Assembly: GCA_900541315.1 (NCBI GenBank)
Contig: UQJF01000009.1
Span: 1 to 40,360, forward strand
Source of the DNA: an uncultured Clostridium sp.
GTDB taxonomy: Bacteria > Bacillota > Clostridia > Lachnospirales > Lachnospiraceae
Length of the DNA: 40,360 nt
Reading direction: 5' to 3'
Every line of letters begins with the position of its first letter. The stretch's first letter is position 1. Position numbers and translations under genes: made by a program. This document shows, piece by piece, positions 23,476 to 32,303 of the stretch. The notes beneath the pieces were generated by a model that saw nothing but the letters and a program-made list of their open reading frames with translations, made no database searches and was not told the DNA's origin.

Positions 23476-25473
23476 TTGAGTTTAGAAGAGAACGTGAATG
23501 AAAATGTAAAACCTGAGACCAGCGCAGAAAATAAAGCGGAAAATAATACTGGTGAGAATCGTGAAGAAGGTACAAAAATGGCCAGAAGACCGCAGAACAG
23601 AAGACCGAGACGTGTGCCAAGAGTACCTAAAGCTGTAATGGCAGAAGAAAAAGAAGAAAACGGAAGCAGAGAAACAGCAGAACCAAAAACTGAAGAAAAA
23701 CGCAAAGCAGCACCTGCAAGAGGAAGACAGCAGGGAACAAAAAGATCCTTCCCAGCTGTAAAAGAAGCAGGAGAGAAAAGGGCACCTTTAAGAAAACCGA
23801 CCAGAAACAGTCAGAAAGAGGCTAAGAGCAAGCTGAAGATCATACCTTTAGGCGGCTTAGAGCAGATCGGTATGAACATTACTGCATTTGAATACGAAGA
23901 TTCCATTATTGTTGTAGACTGTGGTCTGGCATTCCCAGGGGATGATATGTTAGGTATCGATCTGGTGATCCCGGATGTATCTTATTTAAAGCAGAACATT
24001 GACAAGGTAAAGGGCTTTGTGATCACTCATGGACATGAGGACCATATTGGCGCACTGCCGTATATTTTGCAGCAGGTAAATGTACCTGTTTATGGTACAA
24101 AACTGACCATTGCTTTAATTGAGCATAAATTAAAAGAGCATAACCTGTTAAAGAATACGAAGCGTAAGGTAATGAAGCATGGACAGTCTGTAAATTTAGG
24201 CTGCTTCCGCGTAGAGTTTATCAAGACCAACCACAGCATCCAGGATGCATCTGCACTTGCTATCTTCTCACCGGTGGGCATTGTTCTTCATACAGGTGAC
24301 TTTAAGATCGACTATACACCTGTTTTTGGTGATCCAATCGATTTACAGCGTTTTGCGGAACTGGGCAAAAAGGGCGTTCTTGCTATGCTGGCAGACAGTA
24401 CCAATGCCACCAGACCCGGATTTACCATGTCTGAGCGCAGTGTAGGAAAGACGTTTGATACCATTTTTGCAGAGCATACAAACCACCGTATTATCGTAGC
24501 AACCTTTGCATCTAACGTAGACCGTGTACAGCAGGTGGTAAATACTGCTTATAAATATGGCCGTAAGGTAGTGGTAGAAGGCCGTAGTATGGTTACTATT
24601 ATCGATATTGCCAGTGAATTGGGATATATCAATATTCCAGAGGGAACTCTTATTGATATTGACCAGTTAAAGAATTATCCGCCGGAGTCTACTGTGCTGA
24701 TCACTACAGGAAGCCAGGGCGAATCCATGGCTGCCCTGTCACGTATGGCAGCAAGCATCCACAAGAAGGTATCGATCGTCCCTGGGGATGTGGTTGTATT
24801 AAGCTCTACTCCGATCCCGGGAAATGAGAAGGCAGTGGCAAATGTGATCAATGAGCTTTCTGCAAAGGGAGCAAAGGTGATCTGCCAGGATACTCACGTT
24901 TCCGGACATGCATGTCAGGAAGATTTAAAGCTGATCTATTCCCTGGTACATCCGAAATTTGCTATTCCGGTACATGGTGAATTCCGCCACAGGATGGCGC
25001 AGAAGGAACTGGCTGAGTATATGGGAGTCCAGAAGGAAAATGCATTACTGGTAAATTCCGGTGATGTGGTCTCTCTGGATGAAGACAGCTGTCAGGTAAC
25101 TGACCATGTAGCCTGCGGTGCTATCCTGGTTGACGGACTTGGGGTCGGTGATGTAGGAAATATCGTATTAAGAGACAGACAGAATCTGGCCCAGAATGGC
25201 ATCATTGTAGTTGTTCTTACACTGGAGAAGCACTCCAACCAGCTGCTTTCAGGCCCGGATATCGTATCCAGAGGTTTTGTATATGTAAGAGAGTCAGAAG
25301 ACCTGTTAGAGGAAGCCCACAGTGTGGTTGCAGATGCAGTAGCAGACTGTTTAGACCGCCATGTAAGCGACTGGGGCAAGATCAAGAACATTATTAAAGA
25401 CAGCTTAAGCGATTTCTTATGGAAGCGTATGAAGAGAAATCCTATGATACTGCCTATTATCATGGAAGTGTAG
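23476..25473 (+). CDS. rnj: Ribonuclease J with a long charged N-terminal extension
   Basis: This is a metallo-beta-lactamase/beta-CASP ribonuclease with 5'-3' exonuclease and endonuclease activity in mRNA decay and rRNA processing. The metal motif H185-x-H187-x-D189-H190 lies in THGHEDHIGALPY. The beta-CASP motifs (GRSM, SGH near 474 and VHGE near 497) are present. The length is 665 aa against about 555 for Bacillus RNase J1. The extra 115 residues at the start are low-complexity Lys/Glu/Arg/Pro sequence, which may bind RNA or partners. The start codon is TTG 23476, with AGGAGG 7 nt upstream. An internal ATG 23578 (MARRPQ) has a weaker site. The next gene is separated by element A. Confidence 0.92.
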   Translation: MSLEENVNENVKPETSAENKAENNTGENREEGTKMARRPQNRRPRRVPRVPKAVMAEEKEENGSRETAEPKTEEKRKAAPARGRQQGTKRSFPAVKEAGEKRAPLRKPTRNSQKEAKSKLKIIPLGGLEQIGMNITAFEYEDSIIVVDCGLAFPGDDMLGIDLVIPDVSYLKQNIDKVKGFVITHGHEDHIGALPYILQQVNVPVYGTKLTIALIEHKLKEHNLLKNTKRKVMKHGQSVNLGCFRVEFIKTNHSIQDASALAIFSPVGIVLHTGDFKIDYTPVFGDPIDLQRFAELGKKGVLAMLADSTNATRPGFTMSERSVGKTFDTIFAEHTNHRIIVATFASNVDRVQQVVNTAYKYGRKVVVEGRSMVTIIDIASELGYINIPEGTLIDIDQLKNYPPESTVLITTGSQGESMAALSRMAASIHKKVSIVPGDVVVLSSTPIPGNEKAVANVINELSAKGAKVICQDTHVSGHACQEDLKLIYSLVHPKFAIPVHGEFRHRMAQKELAEYMGVQKENALLVNSGDVVSLDEDSCQVTDHVACGAILVDGLGVGDVGNIVLRDRQNLAQNGIIVVVLTLEKHSNQLLSGPDIVSRGFVYVRESEDLLEEAHSVVADAVADCLDRHVSDWGKIKNIIKDSLSDFLWKRMKRNPMILPIIMEV

Positions 25474-25504
25474 GATTGCGGGAGTGCAAAGCACGGAGCA
25501 ATCC
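25473..25504. other. Hairpin at the end of the RNase J gene
   Basis: GGATTGC (25473-25479) pairs with GCAATCC (25498-25504), capped by TGC-AAA-GCA (25485-25493). It begins at the last base of the stop codon. No T-run follows, so it may protect the 3' end or be a decayed element rather than a terminator. Confidence 0.45.
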
Positions 25505-25520
25505 GTAGGTATTACAAAGA

Positions 25521-25683
25521 ATGTACTCTCGGAATCTTTTTGTACTTGATTTTGCGAGAAGGTTTTTTGTCAGCTGTGTCCAAAGTTCTGAGGCGTTGGC
25601 GTTGCGTCTGCCTCTGAAATTCGGGTGCAACTGGCGGAAAATCGACCGCAAAGGCAAGTGCAGGAAAGACTCCGAGAGTACAT
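25521..25683. repeat. Element A: 163-bp MITE-like hairpin element
   Basis: The left end ATGTACTCTCGGA (25521-25533) is the exact reverse complement of the right end (25671-25683). Both arms stay similar nearly to the centre near 25601 (for example CTGAGGC against GCCTCTG), so the whole element folds on itself. AAGA directly flanks both ends (25517-25520 and 25684-25687), a possible 4-bp target duplication. It encodes no transposase. Minus-strand and plus-strand ORFs across it are by-products. The right end stops 9 bp before the AAGGAGG of the next gene. Confidence 0.7.
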
Positions 25684-25708
25684 AAGAAGAAAAAGGAGGA
25701 CAGGAAGC

Positions 25709-26356
25709 ATGAGCAGCCGTACAAGGGAGATCAACAAAATAACCATGGCGATCATCAGTATTTCTGTAAAGCTGATGCTTCTTGCCCTTTTGATCCTGCT
25801 TTTATATGAGGCAGTGATCCGGGGCTATGCTTTTGGTCATGCAGTATTTTATGCAGAGGCAGTGGAAGCAGCTCCGGGCCACAATATTACAGTAGTGGTA
25901 AAAGACGGGGAAGATGTGTCACAGACAGCAGGCGAACTGGAGAAAAAAGGCCTGATCAAAAATATTTATGCCTTTTTATTCCAGAGCCGTTTTTATGATT
26001 ATGATAAGATCTACCCGGGAACGTATACTTTAAATACATCTATGACTTCCAAAGAGATCCTTCAAAAGCTCAGCGAAAAGCCGGAAGATGCAGAAGATGA
26101 TAAATCTGCAGATAAGCCAGAAAGTGCAAAAGCGGCGCAAAAGACTGCAGACCAGAATACTGGAGGATCAGAAAATGCCAAACAAAAGCGTCAGAAGGAT
26201 CTTCAGGAAGAAGAGGCTAATGCAGCAGATCCTGCAAGGAGTACCCTTTCATCAGAAGAAGCCCAGGCAGATGAGCATTCCTATTCTGGTGAAGATGAGG
26301 AAGAAGGCGGATGGATCGAAGATGTAACAGAGGATGGACAAAATGATCGTAGATAA
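25709..26356 (+). CDS. MltG/YceG-like membrane protein without the transglycosylase domain
   Basis: This 215-aa protein has a short cytoplasmic N-terminus, one transmembrane helix (about 20-42) and an extracytoplasmic domain that matches the LysM-like first module of MltG/YceG: VVKDGEDVSQTAGELEKKGL near 62-81, and YPGTYTLNTSMTSKEILQKL near 102-121. In MltG the catalytic transglycosylase region with its essential glutamate would follow. Here the protein instead ends in about 90 acidic, low-complexity residues. Its place before trmR and trhP equals that of yrrL (mltG) in Bacillus, which supports the family call. ATG 25709 is chosen for the AAGGAGG 9 nt upstream; the frame open to 25625 is element A sequence. 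It probably retains only a binding role. Confidence 0.7.
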   Translation: MSSRTREINKITMAIISISVKLMLLALLILLLYEAVIRGYAFGHAVFYAEAVEAAPGHNITVVVKDGEDVSQTAGELEKKGLIKNIYAFLFQSRFYDYDKIYPGTYTLNTSMTSKEILQKLSEKPEDAEDDKSADKPESAKAAQKTADQNTGGSENAKQKRQKDLQEEEANAADPARSTLSSEEAQADEHSYSGEDEEEGGWIEDVTEDGQNDRR

Positions 26357-26990
26357 CAGGATTACAGAATATCTTCACTCCCTGGAAAAAAGCAGGGGGG
26401 AGCTTCTGGATACAATTGAAAAAAAAGCCGTTGAAGAGGGAGTCCCTATTATCCGCAGCGAGACAGCAGCCCTGCTTAGAAGCCTGACAGCAGCATTACG
26501 GCCGGAAAATATTCTGGAGATCGGTACTGCGGTTGGTTATTCTGCTTTGCAGATGTGTCAGGTGATGCCTTTAAACTGTCATATCACTACCATTGAAAAG
26601 TATGAAAAACGTATTCCTGAGGCAAAAGAAAATTTTAAAAAAGCCGGGGAAGAAAGCCGCATTACTTTTTTAGAGGGGGATGCGGATATGTGGTTAAAGG
26701 AATTAAAGGGAAAACAGTTTGATCTTGTATTTATGGATGCTGCAAAGGGACAGTACTTAAACTGGCTGCTTTTGCTCCTTGATCTGATGCCTGTGGGAGC
26801 TGTGCTTATTTCTGATAATGTGCTTCAGGACGGAGATGTAGTCCAGTCACGTTTTGCGGTCCAGAGAAGAAACCGCACTATTCACAGCAGGATGAGGGAG
26901 TATCTGTATGAATTAAAAAATATGGAAGAATTTGAAACAGCTGTGATCCCTATAGGGGATGGAGTGACTATTAGTACCAGGATCAGATAG
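26343..26990 (+). CDS. trmR: tRNA 5-hydroxyuridine methyltransferase TrmR (O-methyltransferase family 3)
   Basis: This SAM-dependent O-methyltransferase most likely methylates 5-hydroxyuridine at tRNA position 34 to mo5U. The SAM-binding motif is ILEIGTAVGYSALQM near 56-70, with TTIEKYEKR as the acidic loop and DLVFMDAAKGQY as motif IV carrying the metal-binding Asp. The length is 215 aa. ATG 26343 is preferred because GAGG (26330-26333) lies 9 nt upstream; ATG 26334 is adjacent to it. The start overlaps the MltG-like gene by 14 bp. It is followed after 14 bp by trhP, whose product makes the hydroxyuridine substrate, as in Bacillus yrrM-yrrO. Confidence 0.87.
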   Translation: MIVDNRITEYLHSLEKSRGELLDTIEKKAVEEGVPIIRSETAALLRSLTAALRPENILEIGTAVGYSALQMCQVMPLNCHITTIEKYEKRIPEAKENFKKAGEESRITFLEGDADMWLKELKGKQFDLVFMDAAKGQYLNWLLLLLDLMPVGAVLISDNVLQDGDVVQSRFAVQRRNRTIHSRMREYLYELKNMEEFETAVIPIGDGVTISTRIR

Positions 26991-27004
26991 GAGAAGACAG
27001 ATAA

Positions 27005-28234
27005 ATGAGAAAGACAGAGTTATTAATACCGGCAGGAAGCCTGGATGTATTAAAAACAGCCGTTATTTATGGTGCAGATGCCGTATATATAGGAGGGGAG
27101 GCTTTTGGACTGAGAGCCAAAGCACACAACTTCTCCTTAGAGGATATGAAAGAGGGAATTGCCTTTGCCCATGCGCATGATGTAAAGGTCTATGTAACAG
27201 CCAATATTCTGGCTCATAATCAGGACCTGCCAGGGGTGGAGGCTTATTTTGAAGAATTAAAAGAAGTAGGCCCGGATGCCCTGATTATTTCTGACCCAGG
27301 TGTATTTGAAATTGCAAAAAGAGTGCTTCCGGATACAGAACTTCATATAAGTACCCAGGCAAATAACACTAATTATGGCACTTACCTGTTCTGGAACCGT
27401 ATGGGAGCAAAGCGTGTGGTTTCTGCAAGAGAGCTTTCTTTGGCTGAGATCAAAGAGATCCGCGCTCATATTCCGGATGATATGGAGATAGAAAGCTTTA
27501 TCCATGGGGCTATGTGCATTTCTTATTCTGGAAGATGTCTGCTCAGTAATTTCTTTACTGGCCGTGATGCTAATCAGGGGGCCTGCACTCATCCATGCCG
27601 CTGGAAGTATTCTATTGTAGAAGAGACCCGGCCGGGAGAGTATATGCCTGTATATGAAAATGAAAGAGGCACTTATATCTTTAATTCCAAGGATCTTTGT
27701 ATGATCGGGCATGTTCCGGAGATGATCGATGCAGGGATCGACAGTTTTAAGATCGAAGGGCGTATGAAAACAGCATTATATGTGGCTACTGTAGCAAGAA
27801 CCTATCGCAAAGCCATTGATGATTATATGAAAGATCCGAAGCTTTATGAGGCAAATATGGAGTGGTACAAGGAAGAAATCGGAAAATGTACCTACCGTGA
27901 ATTTACTACAGGCTTCTACTTTGGAAAGCCGGGAAGTGATGCCCAGATCTACAACAGTAACACCTATGTAAAAAATTATACTTATCTTGGCACAGTGGAA
28001 GAGGCTGATGGAAAAGGCCGCTGCCGGATTGAACAGAAGAACAAATTCTCTGTAGGTGAGACCATTGAGATCATGAAGCCGGATGGCCGGAACCTGGAGG
28101 TGGTTGTAAAGAGCATTTGTGATGAAGATGGAAATGGTCAGGAAAGTGCTCCACATCCAAAACAGATCCTGTGGGTAGATTTAGGTGCAGATGTGGATAA
28201 GTATGATATTCTCCGTAAAAAAGAGGATAACTAA
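27005..28234 (+). CDS. trhP: tRNA 5-hydroxyuridine synthesis protein TrhP (peptidase U32 family)
   Basis: This is a U32 family protein that, with an iron-sulfur cluster and prephenate, takes part in hydroxylating U34 of tRNA. The U32 signature ESFIHGAMCISYSGRC lies near 162-177, followed by GACTHPCRWKY near 192-202, which supplies the conserved cysteines. SFKIEGRMK near 247-255 is another family block. The C-terminal barrel-like domain covers about 320-405. The 409-aa length suits the YrrO/TrhP type. AGGAG sits about 11 nt before the ATG. It forms an operon with trmR; both enzymes act in sequence on wobble uridine. Collagenase activity, an old label for U32, is not supported. Confidence 0.87.
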   Translation: MRKTELLIPAGSLDVLKTAVIYGADAVYIGGEAFGLRAKAHNFSLEDMKEGIAFAHAHDVKVYVTANILAHNQDLPGVEAYFEELKEVGPDALIISDPGVFEIAKRVLPDTELHISTQANNTNYGTYLFWNRMGAKRVVSARELSLAEIKEIRAHIPDDMEIESFIHGAMCISYSGRCLLSNFFTGRDANQGACTHPCRWKYSIVEETRPGEYMPVYENERGTYIFNSKDLCMIGHVPEMIDAGIDSFKIEGRMKTALYVATVARTYRKAIDDYMKDPKLYEANMEWYKEEIGKCTYREFTTGFYFGKPGSDAQIYNSNTYVKNYTYLGTVEEADGKGRCRIEQKNKFSVGETIEIMKPDGRNLEVVVKSICDEDGNGQESAPHPKQILWVDLGADVDKYDILRKKEDN

Positions 28235-28265
28235 ATTAAAATGATGCAGAAAAGGAGGTGCTCAT

Positions 28266-29105
28266 ATGGCAGATATGATCCTGTTAGGACTGGCGGTCAT
28301 CTGTACTGCATATTTTATGATCATTGTTTTTTATGCCGGAATGGGAACCTCTTTTGCCTTTATCTGGCTTTTCTTTGCGGCTTTATGCGTATTTCTTGTA
28401 TATGGAAAATGGTATTACAGGAAAAATATGGACCGCATCCCCCAATGGGTGCCGGTAAGCATTGTTACTACATGTATTGCCGGTGTAGTTATTATGGCAG
28501 TGTTTTGCATCCTGGTGTTTATGGGGGCAGCAGCAAATGAAGAAAGAGACCTGGATTATGTGATCGTCTTAGGAGCCAGAGTTAAAGAACATACAGTAAG
28601 CAATTCTTTAAAAAAGAGGCTGGATAAGGCCATTGAATATGCAGAGAAAAATCCGGAAACCTATCTGGTGCTGTCAGGAGGCAAAGGACCGGATGAACCT
28701 GTATCAGAAGCCCAGGCCATGTACAGGTATCTGGTGTACAATGGTGTAAGGCCAGGTCAGCTTCTCTTAGAAGAGCATTCCGTAAGCACAGTGGAAAATC
28801 TGGCTTACAGCAAGCTGCTCATTGAAAGCCACCGGGAAATGATCCGCCATGAAAGGGAAGAAAGGAACCACCTGAAATTTTCAAGAGAGCCTAAAGGAAA
28901 TTACCTTATTGCTGCAGACAAGCCTTTGGAAGTAGGTGTACTTACCAGCAATTTCCACGTATACAGAGCATGCATGATCGCCCAAAAATGGGGTTTTGAA
29001 AATGTCTATGGTATCAGTGCACAGTCAGATCCGGTGCTTTTTATCCATTTATGCGTACGTGAATGTGCATCCATAATAAAGGACAGAATAATGGGGAACA
29101 TGTAA
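28266..29105 (+). CDS. YdcF/ElyC family membrane protein (DUF218)
   Basis: This is a DUF218 protein with three N-terminal transmembrane helices (about 5-22, 28-46 and 62-86). The DUF218 domain covers about 95-265: LDYVIVLGARV, then LVLSGGKGPDEPVSEAQAMY, LLEEHSVSTVENLAYS and LTSNFHVYRA, all conserved in the family. Related proteins (SanA, ElyC) influence envelope integrity and lipid carrier use, but the reaction is unknown. The length is 279 aa. AAGGAGG lies about 8 nt before the ATG. The stop codon runs directly into the terminator hairpin of element D locus 1. Confidence 0.85.
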   Translation: MADMILLGLAVICTAYFMIIVFYAGMGTSFAFIWLFFAALCVFLVYGKWYYRKNMDRIPQWVPVSIVTTCIAGVVIMAVFCILVFMGAAANEERDLDYVIVLGARVKEHTVSNSLKKRLDKAIEYAEKNPETYLVLSGGKGPDEPVSEAQAMYRYLVYNGVRPGQLLLEEHSVSTVENLAYSKLLIESHREMIRHEREERNHLKFSREPKGNYLIAADKPLEVGVLTSNFHVYRACMIAQKWGFENVYGISAQSDPVLFIHLCVRECASIIKDRIMGNM

Positions 29106-29163
29106 GGGTCCCAGAAGAAAAACAAGCGTCTGCAAAGTAGACATTTGTTTTTCTTGGACCCTT
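29104..29163. terminator. Bidirectional terminator hairpin of element D locus 1
   Basis: AAGGGTCC (29104-29111) pairs with GGACCCTT (29156-29163), AAGAAAAACAA (29115-29125) with TTGTTTTTCTT (29145-29155), and GTCTGC with GTAGAC around an AAA loop. Read on the plus strand, the inner stem followed by ATTTGTTTTTCTT is a good terminator, and the A-rich left arm serves the other direction. It begins in the stop codon of the DUF218 gene. Confidence 0.8.
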
Positions 29164-29290
29164 AACGAGCAAACCGCCTGCGTTAGCAGACAGAGGAGTG
29201 CGTTAGCACGGGTTTGCGAGTCAGCCACGAAGGAGCAAACGGTCTGCGCCAGCAGACAGTAAAGCGCGCCGGCGTAGGTTTGTGAGTGGC
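29164..29290. repeat. Element D, locus 1: two 66-bp cloverleaf-like units
   Basis: Two tandem units start with GAGCAAAC at 29167 and 29233. In unit 1 GCAAACC/GGTTTGC (29169-29175, 29211-29217) closes a three-way junction with arms CTGC-GTTA-GCAG (29178-29189) and GTGC-GTTA-GCAC (29198-29109 side at 29106-29209 read as 29198-29209). Unit 2 has TCTGC-GCCA-GCAGA (29243-29256) and GCGC-GCCG-GCGT (29264-29275). Stem bases differ between units but pairing is kept. No ORF with a ribosome binding site lies here. Confidence 0.65.
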
Positions 29291-29342
29291 GGGGAGTTTT
29301 AAAATCCCGTGGAAAACGAATAAGATAGGAGAGCGATTCGAA

Positions 29343-32291
29343 ATGAACAGACAGCAGATGCTTGAAAAGGTAGAAAATCTTTCTGCCTATGAGGTAAAAG
29401 ACCATCGTTTTATAGAAGAAATGAATTCTGAAGGAATAGTACTGGAACATAGAAAAAGTGGCGCCAGACTGTTCCTTATGAGCAATGACGACGATAATAA
29501 AGTATTTTCAATCGGATTCAGGACACCGCCTGCAGACAGTACCGGACTGCCTCATATTTTAGAACACAGTGTACTGGAAGGTTCTGAAAAGTTTCCGGTA
29601 AAAGATCCCTTTGTAGAACTTGTGAAAGGATCTTTAAATACCTTCTTAAACGCAATGACCTATCCGGACAAGACTGTATATCCGGTAGCCAGCTGCAATG
29701 ATAAAGATTTCCAGAACCTGATGGACGTGTATTTAGACGGCGTATTTCACCCGTCCATTTACAAAGAGCCAAAGATATTCAAACAGGAAGGCTGGCACTA
29801 TGAACTGCCTTCAGAAGATGAACCTCTAACAGTCAACGGTGTTGTATACAATGAGATGAAAGGTGCTTTTTCATCACCGGAAAGCGTATTAGAGCGTTTT
29901 ACTTCATCTGTACTTTTCCCGGATACTCCATATAACAATGAATCCGGCGGTGATCCGGCAGTGATCCCAAACTTAAGCTACGAACAGTTTATTCAGTTCC
30001 ATAAAGATTATTATCATCCAGCCAACAGCTATATTTATCTCTATGGTGATATGGACATGGAAGAAAAGCTTTTATGGCTGGACAAAGAATATTTATCTGC
30101 TTATGACAAAAATGACTATAACTTAGATTCTTCTATTGCGCTGCAGAAACCATTTTCAGAACCGGTTGAGAAGGAAACGGTTTATTCTGTCACAGCAAAT
30201 GAAGGCACAGAGGATAACACCTACCTGTCTTTAAATACAGTAGTAGGAACTGATATTGATCCGGTCCTCTATGTTGCTTTCCAGATTTTAGACTACACTC
30301 TTATCAGTGCGCCGGGTGCACCGTTAAAGCAGGCGCTTATTGATGCACATATCGGTCAGGATATTATGGGCGGCTATGAAAATGGCATTTTACAACCATA
30401 TTTCTCTGTTGTTGCAAAAAATGCAAATAAAGAGCAGAAGGGTGAATTTTTATCTGTTGTAAAAGGCACTTTGAGAAAACTGGCTGATCAGGGGATTGAC
30501 AAAAAGAGCCTGCTGGCAGGTTTGAATTACTATGAATTCCGTTACAGGGAAGCAGATTATGGCTCTGCCCCAAAGGGACTGATGTATGGTCTCTGGTCTA
30601 TGGACAGCTGGCTGTATGATGCAGATCCAATGCTCCATTTACAGTATCAGAAGACCTTTGACTATCTGAAAAAGGCGGCACAGGAAGGTTATTTTGAACA
30701 GCTGATCAAAGATTATCTTTTAGACAATCCTCACGAGGCAGTTGTGATCGTAAGCCCGGAAATTGATCTGACTGCAAGAGAAGATTCAGAACTGGCAGAG
30801 CGTCTGGAAAGCTTCAAAAAATCCTTAAGTGAGGAACAGATAAAAGCTCTGGTAAAAGAAACGGCAGAGCTTAAGGCATATCAGGAAGAACCTTCTGCGA
30901 AAGAGGATCTGGAGAAGATCCCTATGCTTGGCAGAGAAGATATCAAACGCCAGTCAGAACCATTTTCCTATAAGGTAAAAGAGGAAGATGGAACAAAGGT
31001 GATCCACAGTCCCATGTTTACTTCCGGTATTGCCTATATCAAACTGCTGTTTGATATGAATGTGATCCCAAAAGAAGATCTGCCTTATGCATCCCTTTTA
31101 AAGTCTGTTTTAGGCTATGTAGATACAGAAAACTTTACCTACCGTGATCTGACCAGTGAGATCCACTTAAACAGCGGTGGACTTGATCTCTATGTTTCTT
31201 CCTGGGAAAACTTAAGAGAAAATGGAGCTTTCAAGGGTGCTTTTACAGCAGGCATAAAGGTTCTTTACGAAAAAGCCGGCTTTGCTTTTGACATTATCAA
31301 AGAAATACTTACTGCTTCAAAATTAGATGATGAGAAACGTCTGGGTGAAATCTTAGATGAGATGCGTTCCAGATCCAGAATGCGCTTAGAAGGTGCTTCC
31401 CACAGTGCAGCAGTTGCAAGAGCATGCTCCTATTTTTCACCGGTAAGAGCTTTTGATGACATGACAGGCGGAATTGAATATTTCCATTTTCTGGAAAAAA
31501 CAGCAGCTGCCTACAGCAAGGATGAGAATTTCCGCAAGGAGCTGGCCAGAAAGCTGAAAGAAACTGCAGGTAAGCTGTTTGCAGCAGATAATCTTATGGT
31601 AAGTTATACCGCAGACGAGGAAGGCTACAAGGCTCTGCCGGAAGAATTAAAGAAATTTAAGGCTGCATTAAGTAGTGGACCAAGTAAGAGATATACTTTT
31701 GAATTTACGCCGGAGCTGAAAAATGAAGGATTTAAGACCTCTTCAAAAGTGAATTACGTGGCACGCTGTGGTTCCTTTGATGCCGAAGCTTATACCGGAG
31801 CCCTGGAAGTATTAAAGGTCATCATGAATTATGAATATTTATGGCAGAACCTGCGTGTCATCGGCGGTGCATATGGCTGCATGAGCAGCTTTGGAAGAAG
31901 CGGAACCGGTTGTCTGGTATCCTACAGAGACCCGAAGCTTGCGGCTACAGATAAGATCTACGAAGGAATACCGGAATATTTAAAAAATTTCTCTATTGAT
32001 GAGAGGGATATGACTAAATATGTGATCGGCGCCATGAGCAGCGTAGATACGCCATTAAGCCCGGCAGTAAAAGGTTCCAGGAATCTGACTGCCTATTTAT
32101 CCCAAATTACGGATGAAATGGTACAGAAAAAGAGAAACCAGATCCTGGATGTGACTCAGGATGATATCCGTGCATTAGCAGATATCCTGGATTCCATCTT
32201 AAAAACAGGTGCTTTCTGTGTTATTGGAAATGAACAGCAGATCGAAGCAGACCATAATATGTTCAAAGAAGTAAAAGAACTGTTTCACTAA
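29343..32291 (+). CDS. M16C family metalloprotease (presequence protease/insulinase type)
   Basis: This large zinc peptidase is of the PreP/Cym1 group, which degrades peptides in a closed two-half chamber. The inverted zinc motif H71-x-x-E74-H75 is in LPHILEHSVLEGS, and the downstream glutamate lies in the NGVVYNEMKG block near 160-169. The C-terminal half (about 520-980) is the second, non-catalytic M16 half. There is no signal peptide, so it is cytosolic. The length is 982 aa, normal for the family. ATG 29343 has AGGAGAG 9 nt upstream; the ORF is nominally open to 29286, which lies in element D. It is followed after 12 bp by era. It probably recycles peptides. Confidence 0.9.
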   Translation: MNRQQMLEKVENLSAYEVKDHRFIEEMNSEGIVLEHRKSGARLFLMSNDDDNKVFSIGFRTPPADSTGLPHILEHSVLEGSEKFPVKDPFVELVKGSLNTFLNAMTYPDKTVYPVASCNDKDFQNLMDVYLDGVFHPSIYKEPKIFKQEGWHYELPSEDEPLTVNGVVYNEMKGAFSSPESVLERFTSSVLFPDTPYNNESGGDPAVIPNLSYEQFIQFHKDYYHPANSYIYLYGDMDMEEKLLWLDKEYLSAYDKNDYNLDSSIALQKPFSEPVEKETVYSVTANEGTEDNTYLSLNTVVGTDIDPVLYVAFQILDYTLISAPGAPLKQALIDAHIGQDIMGGYENGILQPYFSVVAKNANKEQKGEFLSVVKGTLRKLADQGIDKKSLLAGLNYYEFRYREADYGSAPKGLMYGLWSMDSWLYDADPMLHLQYQKTFDYLKKAAQEGYFEQLIKDYLLDNPHEAVVIVSPEIDLTAREDSELAERLESFKKSLSEEQIKALVKETAELKAYQEEPSAKEDLEKIPMLGREDIKRQSEPFSYKVKEEDGTKVIHSPMFTSGIAYIKLLFDMNVIPKEDLPYASLLKSVLGYVDTENFTYRDLTSEIHLNSGGLDLYVSSWENLRENGAFKGAFTAGIKVLYEKAGFAFDIIKEILTASKLDDEKRLGEILDEMRSRSRMRLEGASHSAAVARACSYFSPVRAFDDMTGGIEYFHFLEKTAAAYSKDENFRKELARKLKETAGKLFAADNLMVSYTADEEGYKALPEELKKFKAALSSGPSKRYTFEFTPELKNEGFKTSSKVNYVARCGSFDAEAYTGALEVLKVIMNYEYLWQNLRVIGGAYGCMSSFGRSGTGCLVSYRDPKLAATDKIYEGIPEYLKNFSIDERDMTKYVIGAMSSVDTPLSPAVKGSRNLTAYLSQITDEMVQKKRNQILDVTQDDIRALADILDSILKTGAFCVIGNEQQIEADHNMFKEVKELFH

Positions 32292-32303
32292 TAGGAGAAA
32301 AGA

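Noticed and set aside
25460..25755. Several overlapping ORFs on both strands between rnj and the MltG-like gene
   Set aside because: They are products of the palindromic element A sequence, lack start signals and have no domains.
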